From: Halorubrum laminariae
GTDB taxonomy: Archaea; Halobacteriota; Halobacteria; Halobacteriales; Haloferacaceae
NCBI RefSeq assembly: GCF_024494655.1
Contig: NZ_JANHDL010000005.1
Coordinates: 1-64,000 of the forward strand
Length of the DNA stretch: 64,000 nt
Direction: 5' to 3'
The notes under the pieces are model-generated. The model was not told where the DNA came from, made no database searches, and saw nothing but the letters and a program-made list of their open reading frames with translations. Shown piece after piece: positions 15,958-25,235 of the stretch (positions are counted from its first letter, which is position 1; every line of letters begins with the position of its first letter). The position numbers and the translations under genes were made by a program.

Positions 15958-18411
15958 CTAATCGTCCGCGACGGCGGGAGCGGTCGGCGTTGTCGCCTCC
16001 GCATCAACCGCTTCGGATGCCGGTGTCCACTCCAGTTCCTCCTCGTAGTGGAACGCGCGGTGGTCCCGCGTCGGGTCGACGACGGTCAGCGAGAGCCAGT
16101 CGTTGTCCAGCAGTTCGCTCACCTCCTCGTGGTCGGCGAGCGCGTCGGTGACGCGATCGACCGGCGCGTGGATAACCGTCGAGAGGCGGAGCGGCTGGTG
16201 GTAGGGCGTGTCGTCGGCAGCCATCAGCGACTGCTGGGGGAGGCCGGTCATCAGGTCGCCGCCGTTGCCCTGATACACGCCGACGTTGCCGACCGGATTC
16301 TGGGTCACCTTCGACCCGCTACCGTAGACTGCGTTGTCGACCGTCGAGAAGTAGTACTGGGCGTTGATCCACTGGGTGACGACCAGCGGACCCGTGAGGA
16401 TCGCTTCGAGCGCGTCGCCGTCGGGATCGGTCGAGTAGTCGTACGAGTGGAGGAAAGCGCGCCCGTCGAGGTCGAGGTCGCTCGTCAGTTCGCGCGGGCC
16501 GACGACGAATCCGGCGTTGCCGGCCAGCCCCCACTCGGGACGCGTCTCCGCCCAGTCGGCGGCGCGACGTTCCATCTCGGCGACGCCCTCTGAGCCGTCT
16601 GCCCCCACCGACTCGGCGCGCTCGGCCGTCGCGGTCTCCTGCGCGGTCGAGAGGTCCGCGCGCAGCCGGTCGAGATCCGCCTCGTGGCTCTCGGGGACGG
16701 GCTCGTCGAACAGCTCGATCTCGTCGGTCGTCGTGTTGTGCTCGCCGGCGACGAAGACGGTGTCGTCGGGAACGTCGATCCCGCGGTCGCGCAGGTCGGC
16801 CCTGACGGCGTCGTCGTTACAGATCGTCGCGAGGATCCGGGCGTTCGGCCCGCCGGGGTTGCCGGCGCAGGCACCGCAGTCCAAGCTCGAACCGTACGGG
16901 TTGTTCGCCGTCTCGCTCGCGTGCCCCGTGAAGACGACGAGGCGACCGAACTCCTCCCATCCCATCAGCTCGAAGGCGGTCGCGGCGTACTCCGCTCTTT
17001 CCTCGCGAGTCAGTCCCACGGGGAGGTCGGCGTCGTCGGTGTGCTGGTGGTGGACGCGCTGCTCGCAGAACTCGTGGCTGTCCGGCGTCGCGTCGTCCGC
17101 GACTCCGACGAGGTCGCGGACGCGGTCGGGGACGAGCGTGCGAGCCGCGAGCGCGAGCCCGTAGCCGCTTCCGGCGCTCTCGACGAAGCCGAATGCGGTG
17201 GCGGGGTTCGTCTTCAGCGTCTCTATCACCTCGCCCGCCGCCTCCCGGAAGCCCGAAAAGCGGTCGTGGGTCGCCCGCGCGTCGCCGTCAGTCGGGACCT
17301 CGGAGACGCGGTGCTTCGGGTCCAGAATGGGCGGACAGGCGGCGACCGACACGTCGGATCCGTACTCCTGATACTCCACGGGAACGCCGAAGAAGCCCGC
17401 GTACCCGTGCGTCTCGTAGTCACCGGTCGCCTCGATGTGACGGCGAATGACCTCCGAGCGCGTATCGATACAGAAGACGAGCTGCGCGTCGGGGCGATCG
17501 GCCGACTCGCTCTCGTCGCGCGACTCAGTCCCGTGGGTCTGGGTCTCGTTGCGGCCCTCGATCTCAGCACGGGCCCGGCTCTCGGCGGCGACGCGGTCGA
17601 CGAGGTCACCGCGGTAGCTCGCCTCCCACGCGCTCAGGAACGCCTCGGCGATCGCGTCGCCCGGCCGAGTCTCGGCGTCGTCGGAGCCGATCGACGGGTC
17701 GATATCGACATCGAAGGCGGAAAGCAGCGCGAACCGGGCCGCGAGGTAGCCTTCGAGCGTGATCGGGTGTGCGGACTGCCACGCCCCGTCGTCGTCAGCG
17801 CGCTGTTTGATGAGGCCGGTCCATCCGGGGAGCGCGGCGAACTGCTCCTCGAAGATGGGGACCAGCTGGCTCTCCGGGTGCGGTTCGAGCACGGACTCGA
17901 TCGTCTCCATCGGCGACGCCGGGAGGTCCGTGATCGTCTCATCGTCCGGAACCCGGCCGTCGACTGCGACCACCGAGCGAAAGGCGCTGTAGAACCCGTC
18001 CTCGCGGTTCGGCATCGGCCACTGCGCCTGCCCCTCGTCGAGGAACGCCGACAGCCACTTCGTCAACACGCGATCGACCCGCTCCGCGTCGGTGTCCGGT
18101 GGCTCCGGCTCGCCGGTGTCCATCTGTTCTAAGAGGGCGTCAGGGTCGGCGTCGTAGCCGCGCTCGTTCAGCTCCGAGCGGAGCGCGTCCGGATCGATCT
18201 GCCCGTGGTCGAGGGCCGCCCGGAACGTCTCGGGGCTTGGATAGCCACGGCCGCCGAAGAGGGCCGACGCCTGCGTGACGGCCTCGTCGAACGGCATATC
18301 CTCGAAGCCCGAGAGCGGGTTGGCCGTCACGAACGAGTGGATCGGCCACACGGAGCCGACGGTGGCTGCTGCCTTGTCGATGCGGTCTTCGATCGCGTGT
18401 TCAGTACTCAT
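15958..18411 (-). CDS. dabA: DabA: inorganic-carbon pump, carbonic-anhydrase-like subunit (DUF2309)
   Basis: An 817-residue DUF2309 protein, the cytoplasmic subunit of the DAB (DABs accumulate bicarbonate) complex, which couples CO2 hydration to ion flux through DabB. The beta-carbonic-anhydrase-like zinc site is visible: Cys314 and Asp316 in LVFCIDTRSE, His497 in VFTGHASE, and Cys512 in SLDCGACAG. Length matches the family. It overlaps the upstream dabB gene by 11 nt, so the two are one operon. In a heterotrophic haloarchaeon the pair probably supplies bicarbonate for carboxylases. The ion used cannot be told from sequence. Confidence 0.92.
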   Translation of the reverse strand: MSTEHAIEDRIDKAAATVGSVWPIHSFVTANPLSGFEDMPFDEAVTQASALFGGRGYPSPETFRAALDHGQIDPDALRSELNERGYDADPDALLEQMDTGEPEPPDTDAERVDRVLTKWLSAFLDEGQAQWPMPNREDGFYSAFRSVVAVDGRVPDDETITDLPASPMETIESVLEPHPESQLVPIFEEQFAALPGWTGLIKQRADDDGAWQSAHPITLEGYLAARFALLSAFDVDIDPSIGSDDAETRPGDAIAEAFLSAWEASYRGDLVDRVAAESRARAEIEGRNETQTHGTESRDESESADRPDAQLVFCIDTRSEVIRRHIEATGDYETHGYAGFFGVPVEYQEYGSDVSVAACPPILDPKHRVSEVPTDGDARATHDRFSGFREAAGEVIETLKTNPATAFGFVESAGSGYGLALAARTLVPDRVRDLVGVADDATPDSHEFCEQRVHHQHTDDADLPVGLTREERAEYAATAFELMGWEEFGRLVVFTGHASETANNPYGSSLDCGACAGNPGGPNARILATICNDDAVRADLRDRGIDVPDDTVFVAGEHNTTTDEIELFDEPVPESHEADLDRLRADLSTAQETATAERAESVGADGSEGVAEMERRAADWAETRPEWGLAGNAGFVVGPRELTSDLDLDGRAFLHSYDYSTDPDGDALEAILTGPLVVTQWINAQYYFSTVDNAVYGSGSKVTQNPVGNVGVYQGNGGDLMTGLPQQSLMAADDTPYHQPLRLSTVIHAPVDRVTDALADHEEVSELLDNDWLSLTVVDPTRDHRAFHYEEELEWTPASEAVDAEATTPTAPAVADD

Positions 18412-19954
18412 TGTATTCCTCCGTGGCAGTCAGTACGGTACCGGACGCGGGTTGACTCGCGTTCACCAGCGTGACGTAGAGGCGCTGACTCCGCTCGTGG
18501 ACGCCCAGTTCTATCGCGACGTAGACGACGAGGAAGACGACGGCGACGAGCGCGTGGACGGCGCTCAGTTGCGTCGGGGCCGCGACGACCGGAAGCCCGG
18601 ACAGGACGGCCGATATCGCCTCGTAGACGAGCGCGTAGACGGTGATGGCCGGAATGAACACGAGCGGGACCGCGCCGTAGCGGGCGCGTTTCGAGAGGTC
18701 CGTCTGCGTGACGGCGCTGTGGGCCGCGTGCAGCGTCGTGAGCGCGACGAACAACACGAGCAGGAGCCCGCTGTCGAGGCTCGTTCCCTTCCCGGTGAGG
18801 GCCGCGAACAGCACGCCGCCGGCGACGCCGGTCGCGAGGACGATCGCGGTGCCCGCGAGGCTCGGAGCGCCGGTGCCCTCCTCAGCCGGAGCGGTGTGTT
18901 CGACCTGTCCGCCCGCGCTGAGGAAGTGATACGCCTTGTAGAATCCGTGCAGGACGAGGTGCGTGACGGCGGCCCCGAAGAAACCGAGGCCGGCCTGCAT
19001 GATCATAAAGCCCATCTGACCGACCGTCGAGCAGCCCAACTCGGTCTTGCTGTCCGCTTGGACGGTCTTGAGCAGTTTCCCGAGCAGGGCGCTCGTCGCG
19101 CCGACGACCACGATGGCGAGCATGAGCGTGGCGTCGACGGTCACGACCGGCGCGAACCGAGTCAACAGGATCCCGCCCGCGTTGACGAACCCGGCGTGCA
19201 TCAGCGCCGAGGCGGGGGTCGGAGCGGTCATCGAGGAGAGCAGCCAGCCGTGGAACGGGACCAGCGCGGATTGGATCATCGCCGCGAGCACGAGCGCGGC
19301 GACGCCGACGAGCCACACCGGGCCGCCCAGACCGTCAGCGGCAGCGACGATACCAGAGATTGACGTTGCGCCGGTCGTCCACCACAGCGCCGTTAGCGCG
19401 ACACCGAGGAGCGCGCTGCTCGCGAGGAAGTACCGCCGGGCGACCCGCGCGGCGGCCCGCGCCTGTCTCCAGCCGTCGACGGTGCCGATGAGGTTCGCCA
19501 TCACGAGCCCCATCGCGAGCCACAGGAGGGCGAAGAGTGCGATGTGGTCGGCGGCCACGAGACCCATCACGGCCGCCGTGAAGCCGAAAACGTTGCAGAA
19601 AAACCTCGTCTCGTGAGTGCTGCCGGCCATGTAGCGGCGCGAGTAGCTGTGAACGATGCCGCTGAAGAAGGTGACGACCACCCACAGCAGGACGGTCAGC
19701 CCGTCGACGGCGATCACGCCGGGGATCTCCCACGCGCCGTCGATTCGAACCCGGGCGACGAGGACGGCGACGCTCGCGGCGAAAAGCGACCACACGAGCC
19801 ACGTTAGTACGGCGGGCACAAACGGTGACTCGACCGTCGTGTCCGGAAGCGCTCCGACCGTCGGTTTCGAACTGTGTCCTGACATCGTGCTGTCCATCGT
19901 GCGACCACCCCGACGTTCGAGTCGGGTTCGAGATCCGCTTTCGGTCGCGTCCAT
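18401..19954 (-). CDS. dabB: DabB: NuoL/MrpA-like ion-translocating membrane subunit
   Basis: A 517-residue integral membrane protein of the proton-conducting antiporter/NADH dehydrogenase subunit 5 family, with 13 or so hydrophobic helices. Charged intramembrane motifs include the conserved lysine region LLGKLLKTVQADSKTELGCSTVGQMGF and HAGFVNAGGILLTRF. With DabA it forms the bicarbonate-accumulating pump. The start at 19954 has a TATA-like tttaatac (complement of 19974-19983) about 25 nt upstream. In-frame Met codons at 19897 and 19885 are alternatives. An Lrp-type regulator is encoded 256 bp upstream on the same strand. Confidence 0.88.
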   Translation of the reverse strand: MDATESGSRTRLERRGGRTMDSTMSGHSSKPTVGALPDTTVESPFVPAVLTWLVWSLFAASVAVLVARVRIDGAWEIPGVIAVDGLTVLLWVVVTFFSGIVHSYSRRYMAGSTHETRFFCNVFGFTAAVMGLVAADHIALFALLWLAMGLVMANLIGTVDGWRQARAAARVARRYFLASSALLGVALTALWWTTGATSISGIVAAADGLGGPVWLVGVAALVLAAMIQSALVPFHGWLLSSMTAPTPASALMHAGFVNAGGILLTRFAPVVTVDATLMLAIVVVGATSALLGKLLKTVQADSKTELGCSTVGQMGFMIMQAGLGFFGAAVTHLVLHGFYKAYHFLSAGGQVEHTAPAEEGTGAPSLAGTAIVLATGVAGGVLFAALTGKGTSLDSGLLLVLFVALTTLHAAHSAVTQTDLSKRARYGAVPLVFIPAITVYALVYEAISAVLSGLPVVAAPTQLSAVHALVAVVFLVVYVAIELGVHERSQRLYVTLVNASQPASGTVLTATEEYNEY

Positions 19955-20132
19955 CTACTCTCAAGAACAGAATACGTATTAAATCTGTTTGTATTCACAA
20001 ACTGTTCGAATTTATCTCATTAAAGAACATTATGGTCTTTTGGATCGGTAGTCAACCGTGCCGGAGTAGTGTGGGTTCTGCCGCCGTGTCGGGAGAGAAC
20101 ATTGCTCGTGAGAAGAGATGTCGATTGGCGGC

Positions 20133-20187
20133 GGAGACACCGGTCGTCTGGGGAGACACTGGTCGACTGGGAAGACATCAGTCGTCG
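20133..20187. repeat. Three imperfect 18-bp direct repeats upstream of dabBA
   Basis: Copies start at 20133, 20152 and 20170 with consensus GGAGACACYGGTCGWCTG; the third is the most diverged. They lie just beyond the lrp stop and about 180-230 nt ahead of dabB. They could be regulator binding sites or a duplication relic. Confidence 0.5.
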
Positions 20188-20209
20188 GACTTCCCGGAGC
20201 AATGCCCGG

Positions 20210-20719
20210 CTAGGACGGGTCTTCGGCGTTGTTTTCGGCGTCGTTTTGAGCGTCGTTCTCGGAGTCGAACTTCCCGAACGGTGTCGTCTCGTGCGTCCGC
20301 ACGAGCACTTCGTCGGCGACGGTGAGTTCCATGTCGAGGAGCGCCTGAGCGACGGGCGTGATGTCGCTGTCCGTCTCGCCGACGGCAGTCACGAGGAGGT
20401 TCTGTTCGCCGGTGACTAACTCTTGAACCGAGACCACGCCGTCGATCTCCAGAACGTCGTCGATAATGTCGCCGCGTTCGGTGATCGGCGCGGTACAGTA
20501 GAGCAGCATTCGGAGCGGATACCCCGACTTCTGATAGTCGACGCTCGCGCTGTATCCCTTGATCACGCCGTCGGATTCGAGACGTTGAATGCGCTTGCGG
20601 ACGGTGCTGTCCGAGGTATCGGTCCGCTCTGCGATGTCGCCAGATGACATGTTCCGCGCGTCTTCCTGGAGCGCGTACAAGATCGCCTTGTCCACGTCGT
20701 CGATCTCTTCGTCGGCCAT
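20210..20719 (-). CDS. Lrp/AsnC family transcriptional regulator
   Basis: A 169-residue regulator. The N-terminal winged HTH is at about residues 7-55 (DKAILYALQEDARNMSSGDIAERTDTSDSTVRKRIQRLESDGVIKGYSA). A RAM/AsnC ligand-sensing domain follows (about 65-145, with ITERGDIIDDVLEIDGVVSVQELVTGEQNLLVTAVG). The tail is Asp/Asn-rich. It lies directly upstream of dabBA on the same strand and is divergent from the universal stress gene. Control of the DAB pump is plausible from position only. Confidence 0.88.
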   Translation of the reverse strand: MADEEIDDVDKAILYALQEDARNMSSGDIAERTDTSDSTVRKRIQRLESDGVIKGYSASVDYQKSGYPLRMLLYCTAPITERGDIIDDVLEIDGVVSVQELVTGEQNLLVTAVGETDSDITPVAQALLDMELTVADEVLVRTHETTPFGKFDSENDAQNDAENNAEDPS

Positions 20720-20800
20720 ACCCGTCTCTCCGAGACAGAGCCACTTTACCTTTTGATGTCACCGACAGCGTATTTATCCCCGGTGTGCAACGATTCCCCT

Positions 20801-21277
20801 ATGACCCTCGTCGTGGTCCCGGTTCGATACCCCCCGTCGTCCCACTCGGAGGCGACGCTGCGCGAGGCCGTCAGCGTCGCCGAGGAAAGCGACGCCGACC
20901 TCACGATTCTCCACGTTGACCTCTATCAGAACTCCGGGGGCGTCTCTCGCAGCGACCTCAAGCGCGCGGTCGAAGAGCGCCTCGGCCGGCTAGATCGGGC
21001 GCGGTACGTCGTCCGCCGCGGCTTCCTCGTCGAGGAGACCATCCTCGAAGAGATCGTCGCCGAGGGTGCAGATGTCGTCGTCATCGGCTCGAAGCAGGCG
21101 GGGCGCTGGCGGCGCATGGTCCAGAAACTGCTCTCCGACCCGGACATCGACTCGTTCCTCCGCAGCGAACTCGACTGCACCGTCATCACCGTCGACGCCG
21201 ACGGCGACACGACGAGCAGCGAGGCGGGCAAGAGCCCCGGCGACGCCCCACCCCTCCCCGACGACGGGGACGACTGA
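20801..21277 (+). CDS. Universal stress protein (UspA family)
   Basis: A 158-residue UspA-fold protein: VVVPVRYPPSSHSEATLREAVSVAEE at the N-terminus, ADLTILHVDL, and the phosphate-loop-like VVVIGSKQAGRWRRMVQKLL near residue 95. The ATG at 20801 is preceded by tatttatcc about 27 nt upstream, a good leaderless promoter. The tail is acidic and disordered. The usual GxxGxxxxxxxxGS(S/T) ATP motif is degenerate, so nucleotide binding is uncertain. Confidence 0.82.
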   Translation: MTLVVVPVRYPPSSHSEATLREAVSVAEESDADLTILHVDLYQNSGGVSRSDLKRAVEERLGRLDRARYVVRRGFLVEETILEEIVAEGADVVVIGSKQAGRWRRMVQKLLSDPDIDSFLRSELDCTVITVDADGDTTSSEAGKSPGDAPPLPDDGDD

Positions 21278-21314
21278 CCGCGCCCGACCGTCGCAACGCC
21301 GCTGACTTCGGTTG

Positions 21315-22010
21315 TCACTCCCGTCCGGCGATGCCGTCTCGCCGTTCGTACTCCATCACGGTCGCGACGCGTTGTGCGATCGACGCTCCGAGTTCCCGTT
21401 CGACGAGGTACAGCGCGAGGTCGATGCCGGCGGTGATCCCTCCCGCGGTGATCAGGTCACCGTCGTCGACGACGCGTGCGTCGACGACGCGCGCGCCGGA
21501 CTCGCGGAGTTCGTCGAGTGCGGAGGCGTGGGTGACCGCCCGCCGCCCGTCGGTGACGCCCGCCTCGGCCAGCAGCATCGATCCGGTGCAGACCGACGCG
21601 ATCGTGACGCCCGCGTCGTGGTACCGTGCGAGCACGTCGGGTATGTCGCCCCGCTGTGCTTCGGCCCACGCGCTCGCCTCCTCGTCACGCGCTCGCCACC
21701 CGCCGCCGGGAACGGCGAGCAGGTCGGGCGCAGTCGCGGCGGTCGGCTCCGGAAGCGCGCCGTCGACACCGATTCGAGTCCCGTGGCTCGCGGTCACCGT
21801 CTCGTGTTCGTCGAGCGTTACGTACCGGACGCGGCCCGAATCGATCGTGGTCGCATCGCGTGAATCCTCATCCCGTTCGTGTGAGTCGTCACGCTCCTCG
21901 TTTGGTGGTACGTCATCCAACGCACCCGCGAACGCGTGGTCAAACACCTCGTAGGGGGCAATCCCGTCGAGTTCGTCGAAGCCATCGTACACTAACACGT
22001 CGACGTTCAT
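21315..22010 (-). CDS. DJ-1/PfpI family protein (GATase1-like)
   Basis: A 231-residue protein with the DJ-1/PfpI fold. It starts MNVDVLVYDGFDELDGIAPYEVF, has the nucleophile elbow in TIASVCTGSMLLAEAG (Cys about 141), and continues RRAVTHAS and VDDGDLITAGGITAGIDLAL, the pattern of GlxA-type and isonitrile-hydratase-like members. An acidic insertion lies around residues 35-60. The enzyme class (glyoxalase, deglycase, hydratase or regulator subunit) is unresolved. It is divergent from the sugar isomerase operon. Confidence 0.83.
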   Translation of the reverse strand: MNVDVLVYDGFDELDGIAPYEVFDHAFAGALDDVPPNEERDDSHERDEDSRDATTIDSGRVRYVTLDEHETVTASHGTRIGVDGALPEPTAATAPDLLAVPGGGWRARDEEASAWAEAQRGDIPDVLARYHDAGVTIASVCTGSMLLAEAGVTDGRRAVTHASALDELRESGARVVDARVVDDGDLITAGGITAGIDLALYLVERELGASIAQRVATVMEYERRDGIAGRE

Positions 22011-22122
22011 ACCGCTCGTGAGACGGGAACCGACATGTGTGTTGTCCCGTCGACACGCTGATACTTCTCAATTCCTTGACTCATTCATCACCTTTATTAC
22101 TACATCTATTAGGAATATTTGT

Positions 22123-23091
22123 ATGGAAATTGGCGTTCTAACAGTTCCCCTTGGTGATCAACCGCTACCAGACGTGCTTGATTACCTCGACAACCTCGGC
22201 GTCAATACGATCGAACTCGGCTGTGGTGGCTATCCAGGCGAAGATCATCTTACCCGAATCACCTATCTCAACAACGACGAGAAACAGGCTGAACTGCGCG
22301 AGCTACTCGCTGAGTACGACACGACCGTGAGCGCGCTGGCGACACATAATAACCCACTTCACCCTGACGAGGAACGCGCCAGCGAGGCTGACACGGAACT
22401 TCGCGAGGCTATCGAACTCGCAGCTCAACTTGACGTGAACACGGTCACTTGTTTCTCGGGCCTGCCTGCCGGCGGTCCGGAAGACGAGGTACCAAACTGG
22501 ATCACCGCACCTTGGCCCAGCGAACATGCCGACGCTCACGAGTATCAGTGGGGCGTGGCAATAGAGTACTGGACTGACCTTGCCGACCATGCGGCGGCCC
22601 ACGACGTTGATGTTGCCATCGAAATGCATCCCAATATGCTCGTTTATGAACCACACAGTATGCTTCGTCTCCGTGAGGCAACTAACGATCATATTGGGAC
22701 CAACTTCGATCCCTCCCACCTCTACTGGCAGGGGATAGATGTCACCGAGGCTATTCGCCTCCTTGGCGAGGTAGATGCCATCCATCACGTCCACGCAAAA
22801 GACACCAAGGTCTACGACTCTAACACCCGCGAAAAGGGTGTTCTCGATACAACCAGATACACCGACGAACCCAACCGAGCGTGGCTGTTCCGTTCTATCG
22901 GGTACGGTCACGACGGGAATCACTGGAAGGATGTCGTCTCCACGTTACGCATGATTGGCTACGACGGTGCCCTCTCGATCGAACACGAAGACTCACTCAC
23001 TAGCCCCCGGGAGGGCTTGGAAAAGGCCATCGATGTCCTCTCTCGTGCTGTTTTTGAAACCCAACCCGGTGACGCCTACTGGGCCGAATAG
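22123..23091 (+). CDS. Sugar phosphate isomerase/epimerase (xylose-isomerase-like TIM barrel)
   Basis: A 322-residue TIM-barrel protein of the AP-endonuclease-2/IolE-IolI family. It shows MEIGVLTVPLGDQPLPDVLDYL at the start, the metal-ligand Glu in VDVAIEMHPNM (about residue 167), His/Asp ligands in GTNFDPSHLYW (about 200) and HHVHAKDTK (about 228), and a final Glu in LSIEHEDSL (about 289). It isomerises or dehydrates a sugar or cyclitol. ATG 22123 has ctttatta about 27 nt upstream. It is followed after 39 bp by a Gfo/Idh/MocA dehydrogenase, so the pair forms a catabolic operon. Codon use is visibly less G+C-rich than in the core genes, suggesting acquisition. Confidence 0.85.
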   Translation: MEIGVLTVPLGDQPLPDVLDYLDNLGVNTIELGCGGYPGEDHLTRITYLNNDEKQAELRELLAEYDTTVSALATHNNPLHPDEERASEADTELREAIELAAQLDVNTVTCFSGLPAGGPEDEVPNWITAPWPSEHADAHEYQWGVAIEYWTDLADHAAAHDVDVAIEMHPNMLVYEPHSMLRLREATNDHIGTNFDPSHLYWQGIDVTEAIRLLGEVDAIHHVHAKDTKVYDSNTREKGVLDTTRYTDEPNRAWLFRSIGYGHDGNHWKDVVSTLRMIGYDGALSIEHEDSLTSPREGLEKAIDVLSRAVFETQPGDAYWAE

Positions 23092-23130
23092 AACAAAACA
23101 CCAAACACGGACACCACTCACAACAACATA

Positions 23131-24249
23131 ATGACAACAGAACCCCTCAATGTCGGTATCCTCGGCTATCGTTTCATGGGAAAAGCGCATTCGAATGCAC
23201 TGGCGCGTCTACCCATGTTCTTCCCGAATGCACCAGACGTGAACCGCGACGTAATCGTCGGTCGAAATGAAGAGGCATTGGCCGATGCAGCTGATCGATT
23301 CGACTTCGACCGCACCGCGACAGACTGGCAGGACGTGGTTGATGACGTCGATGTCTTCTACAACCTCGGCCCGAACCATCTCCACCACGAACCCTCGGTT
23401 GCGGCCTTGGAGGCAGGTACTCCAGTGTTCTGTGAGAAACCTCTCGCACCGACGCTCAACGAGGCCGAAGAAATGGCACAGGCGGCCGATGACGCGGACG
23501 TCACCGCCGGGTGCGCGTTCAACTACCGGTTTGTCCCGGCTATTCAGTACGCGAAGAAACTTGTCGACGAGGGGAAACTCGGCGAGATTCACCATGTCCG
23601 AGGACGGTATCTGCAAGACTGGCTTGTAGATCCTGATGTACCGTGGTCGTGGCGAAATGATACGGAGTTGGCGGGTAGCGGCGCTCTCGGCGATTTGGGT
23701 GCGCACACACTCGATCTTGCTCGTTTTGTCGTCGGCCAAGCCACCGGACCGATGGAACGAGTGTCGGGCCATCTCCAGACATTCGTGAATGAACGGCCAA
23801 CTACCGACGGAGAGGAGATGCGATCCGTAACTGTCGACGACGCCTATAGCGCCCAGATCGAGTTTGAAAACGGCGCAATGGGTACCTTCGAGGCGACGCG
23901 CTTTGGAACGGGCCACAAGAATGACCACACCGTAGAAATACAGGGATCAAAGGGGGGTCTACGTTTCTCACTGGAGCGACTGAACGAACTCGAGGTCCTA
24001 CGAAGCGACAGCCGAGGGTACGAAACAGTCCTTGTTACTGATGAGGACGATCCCTACCTCGATCACTGGTGGCCACCTGGTCACGTTCTTGGATGGGAAC
24101 ACACTTTCGTCCATGAAAACTACGAATTCCTTTCGGCTATCGCTGGTGATAGTGAATTTGCACCGAGTTTTGAAGACGGCGTTCGGGTACAGCAAATTCT
24201 CGATGCTATCCAGCGCAGTGACGACCTTGGCCAGTGGGTGACCGTGTGA
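23131..24249 (+). CDS. Gfo/Idh/MocA family NAD(P)-dependent oxidoreductase
   Basis: A 372-residue dehydrogenase. The N-terminal Rossmann fold has NVGILGYRFMGKAHSNAL (residues 6-23). The catalytic Lys is in VFCEKPLAPTLNEAEEM (about 102-118). The C-terminal half has ELAGSGALGDLGAHTLDLARF (about 184-204) with the active-site His. Members oxidise sugars or inositols (for example myo-inositol 2-dehydrogenase). It is the second gene of the operon with the isomerase at 22123. Substrate unknown. Confidence 0.88.
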   Translation: MTTEPLNVGILGYRFMGKAHSNALARLPMFFPNAPDVNRDVIVGRNEEALADAADRFDFDRTATDWQDVVDDVDVFYNLGPNHLHHEPSVAALEAGTPVFCEKPLAPTLNEAEEMAQAADDADVTAGCAFNYRFVPAIQYAKKLVDEGKLGEIHHVRGRYLQDWLVDPDVPWSWRNDTELAGSGALGDLGAHTLDLARFVVGQATGPMERVSGHLQTFVNERPTTDGEEMRSVTVDDAYSAQIEFENGAMGTFEATRFGTGHKNDHTVEIQGSKGGLRFSLERLNELEVLRSDSRGYETVLVTDEDDPYLDHWWPPGHVLGWEHTFVHENYEFLSAIAGDSEFAPSFEDGVRVQQILDAIQRSDDLGQWVTV

Positions 24250-24285
24250 GCTACTCCGCCCTATGAACCACAATATCCCAACCCA

Positions 24286-24345
24286 GCGGCGCGGTGCCGT
24301 GGGAATCCTCGCCCTTCAACGCGGGAGATATGTCAAATAAATGGA
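24286..24345 (+). mobile_element. Solo right end of an IS200/IS605 (IS1341-type) element, remnant
   Basis: The stretch containing GTGGGAATCCTCGCCCTTCA, then gcgggagatatgtcaa, matches what I recall of the 3' ends of haloarchaeal TnpB-only elements (hairpin plus conserved end). No TnpB frame precedes it; the preceding gene is the Gfo/Idh dehydrogenase. I read it as a solo scar. The assignment is from memory of the family. Confidence 0.5.
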
Positions 24346-24400
24346 TAGTATTCCCATCGGTGCCGCTATCACCGGTCGCTGACACCGCCGCCGTTCGATC

Positions 24401-24871
24401 TCAGTTGATGTCGATAATTTCGATGTCGAAGGTCAGCGTTTCGCCGGCGAGACGCGGGTTGAAGTCCACCCGGACGACCTCTTCGTCGACATGGACGACT
24501 TCGCCTTGGCCGCCGTTCTGGGCTTCGAGATAGGCACCTTCCTCCGGTGTCTGACCACCGAGCATCTCTTTGAGCTCCTCAGTTTCGAACTCCTGAATCT
24601 GGTCGTCGCTGGGCTCGCCGTGGGCCTTCTCCGGCGGGATCGTCAGGGTCTCTGTCTCCCCGGCCTCTAAGCCGATCAGCCCCTCTTCCATCCCTTCGAT
24701 AATCTGTTCATCACCAATTTCGACCGTCAGCGGCGCGTACTCGCGGTCAGGCTGAGCCTCGGCGAGGCCCGTCTCCTCGGCGACGGATTGCCGTGAGGTG
24801 TCGAACACTGTGTCATCATCAAGTCGTCCCGTGTACTCAAGCGTCACAGAATCGCCAGTAGCTATCGCCAT
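24401..24871 (-). CDS. FKBP-type peptidyl-prolyl cis-trans isomerase (SlyD-like)
   Basis: A 156-residue FKBP/SlyD protein that assists folding by proline isomerisation. It starts MAIATGDSVTLEYTGRLDDDTVFDTS, with the insert-in-flap arrangement of SlyD. It has IEGMEEGLIGLEAGETETLTIPPEKAHGE (about residues 72-100) and the closing FNPRLAGETLTFDIEII strand, characteristic of the family. The His-rich metal tail of E. coli SlyD is absent. It stands alone between two insertion-sequence scars and is probably cytoplasmic. Confidence 0.9.
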   Translation of the reverse strand: MAIATGDSVTLEYTGRLDDDTVFDTSRQSVAEETGLAEAQPDREYAPLTVEIGDEQIIEGMEEGLIGLEAGETETLTIPPEKAHGEPSDDQIQEFETEELKEMLGGQTPEEGAYLEAQNGGQGEVVHVDEEVVRVDFNPRLAGETLTFDIEIIDIN

Positions 24872-24959
24872 ACGAACACGAGAAGCGCCACACGGAAAGT
24901 CTGTTGTATCGAGAGATCTGTCGCTGCCGAGTCAGATATTTGATCGTTCAGAGTGATAC

Positions 24960-25165
24960 TCCGAATCAACGTCCCCAGAATCGCAAGGCGATTCTGATGT
25001 GCGGACGAGAGTTCTGCTCTCGTCAACGCCTGTGGAGACTGCGCTCCCTGTGGACACGCGTGTGTCTGCAAAGCGCGTCGTTGAATCAGGAAGCCCTTCC
25101 CTCAAGGAGCGAACGGTATCAGCCGTGAGCGAGTAGAGTAGGGTAGGGTAACTCACCTAGTAAAA
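24960..25165 (+). mobile_element. TnpB C-terminal fragment and right end of an IS200/IS605 element
   Basis: The frame 25029-25136 reads PVETALPVDTRVSAKRVVES and then GSPSLKERTVSAVSE followed by a stop. This is the usual C-terminus of haloarchaeal TnpB (IS1341-type) proteins. The sequence gagcgagtagagtagggtag and aactcac follows, as at the right ends of these elements. The upstream half is absent or frameshifted, so this is a dead remnant. It fills most of the 364-bp gap between the FKBP gene and the BMP gene. Confidence 0.65.
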
Positions 25166-25235
25166 ATTAACTCGGAAGCGAAATTCTGTGGCACCTGTAT
25201 TTATAATGGATGATTACAAACCACCAGACACATCC

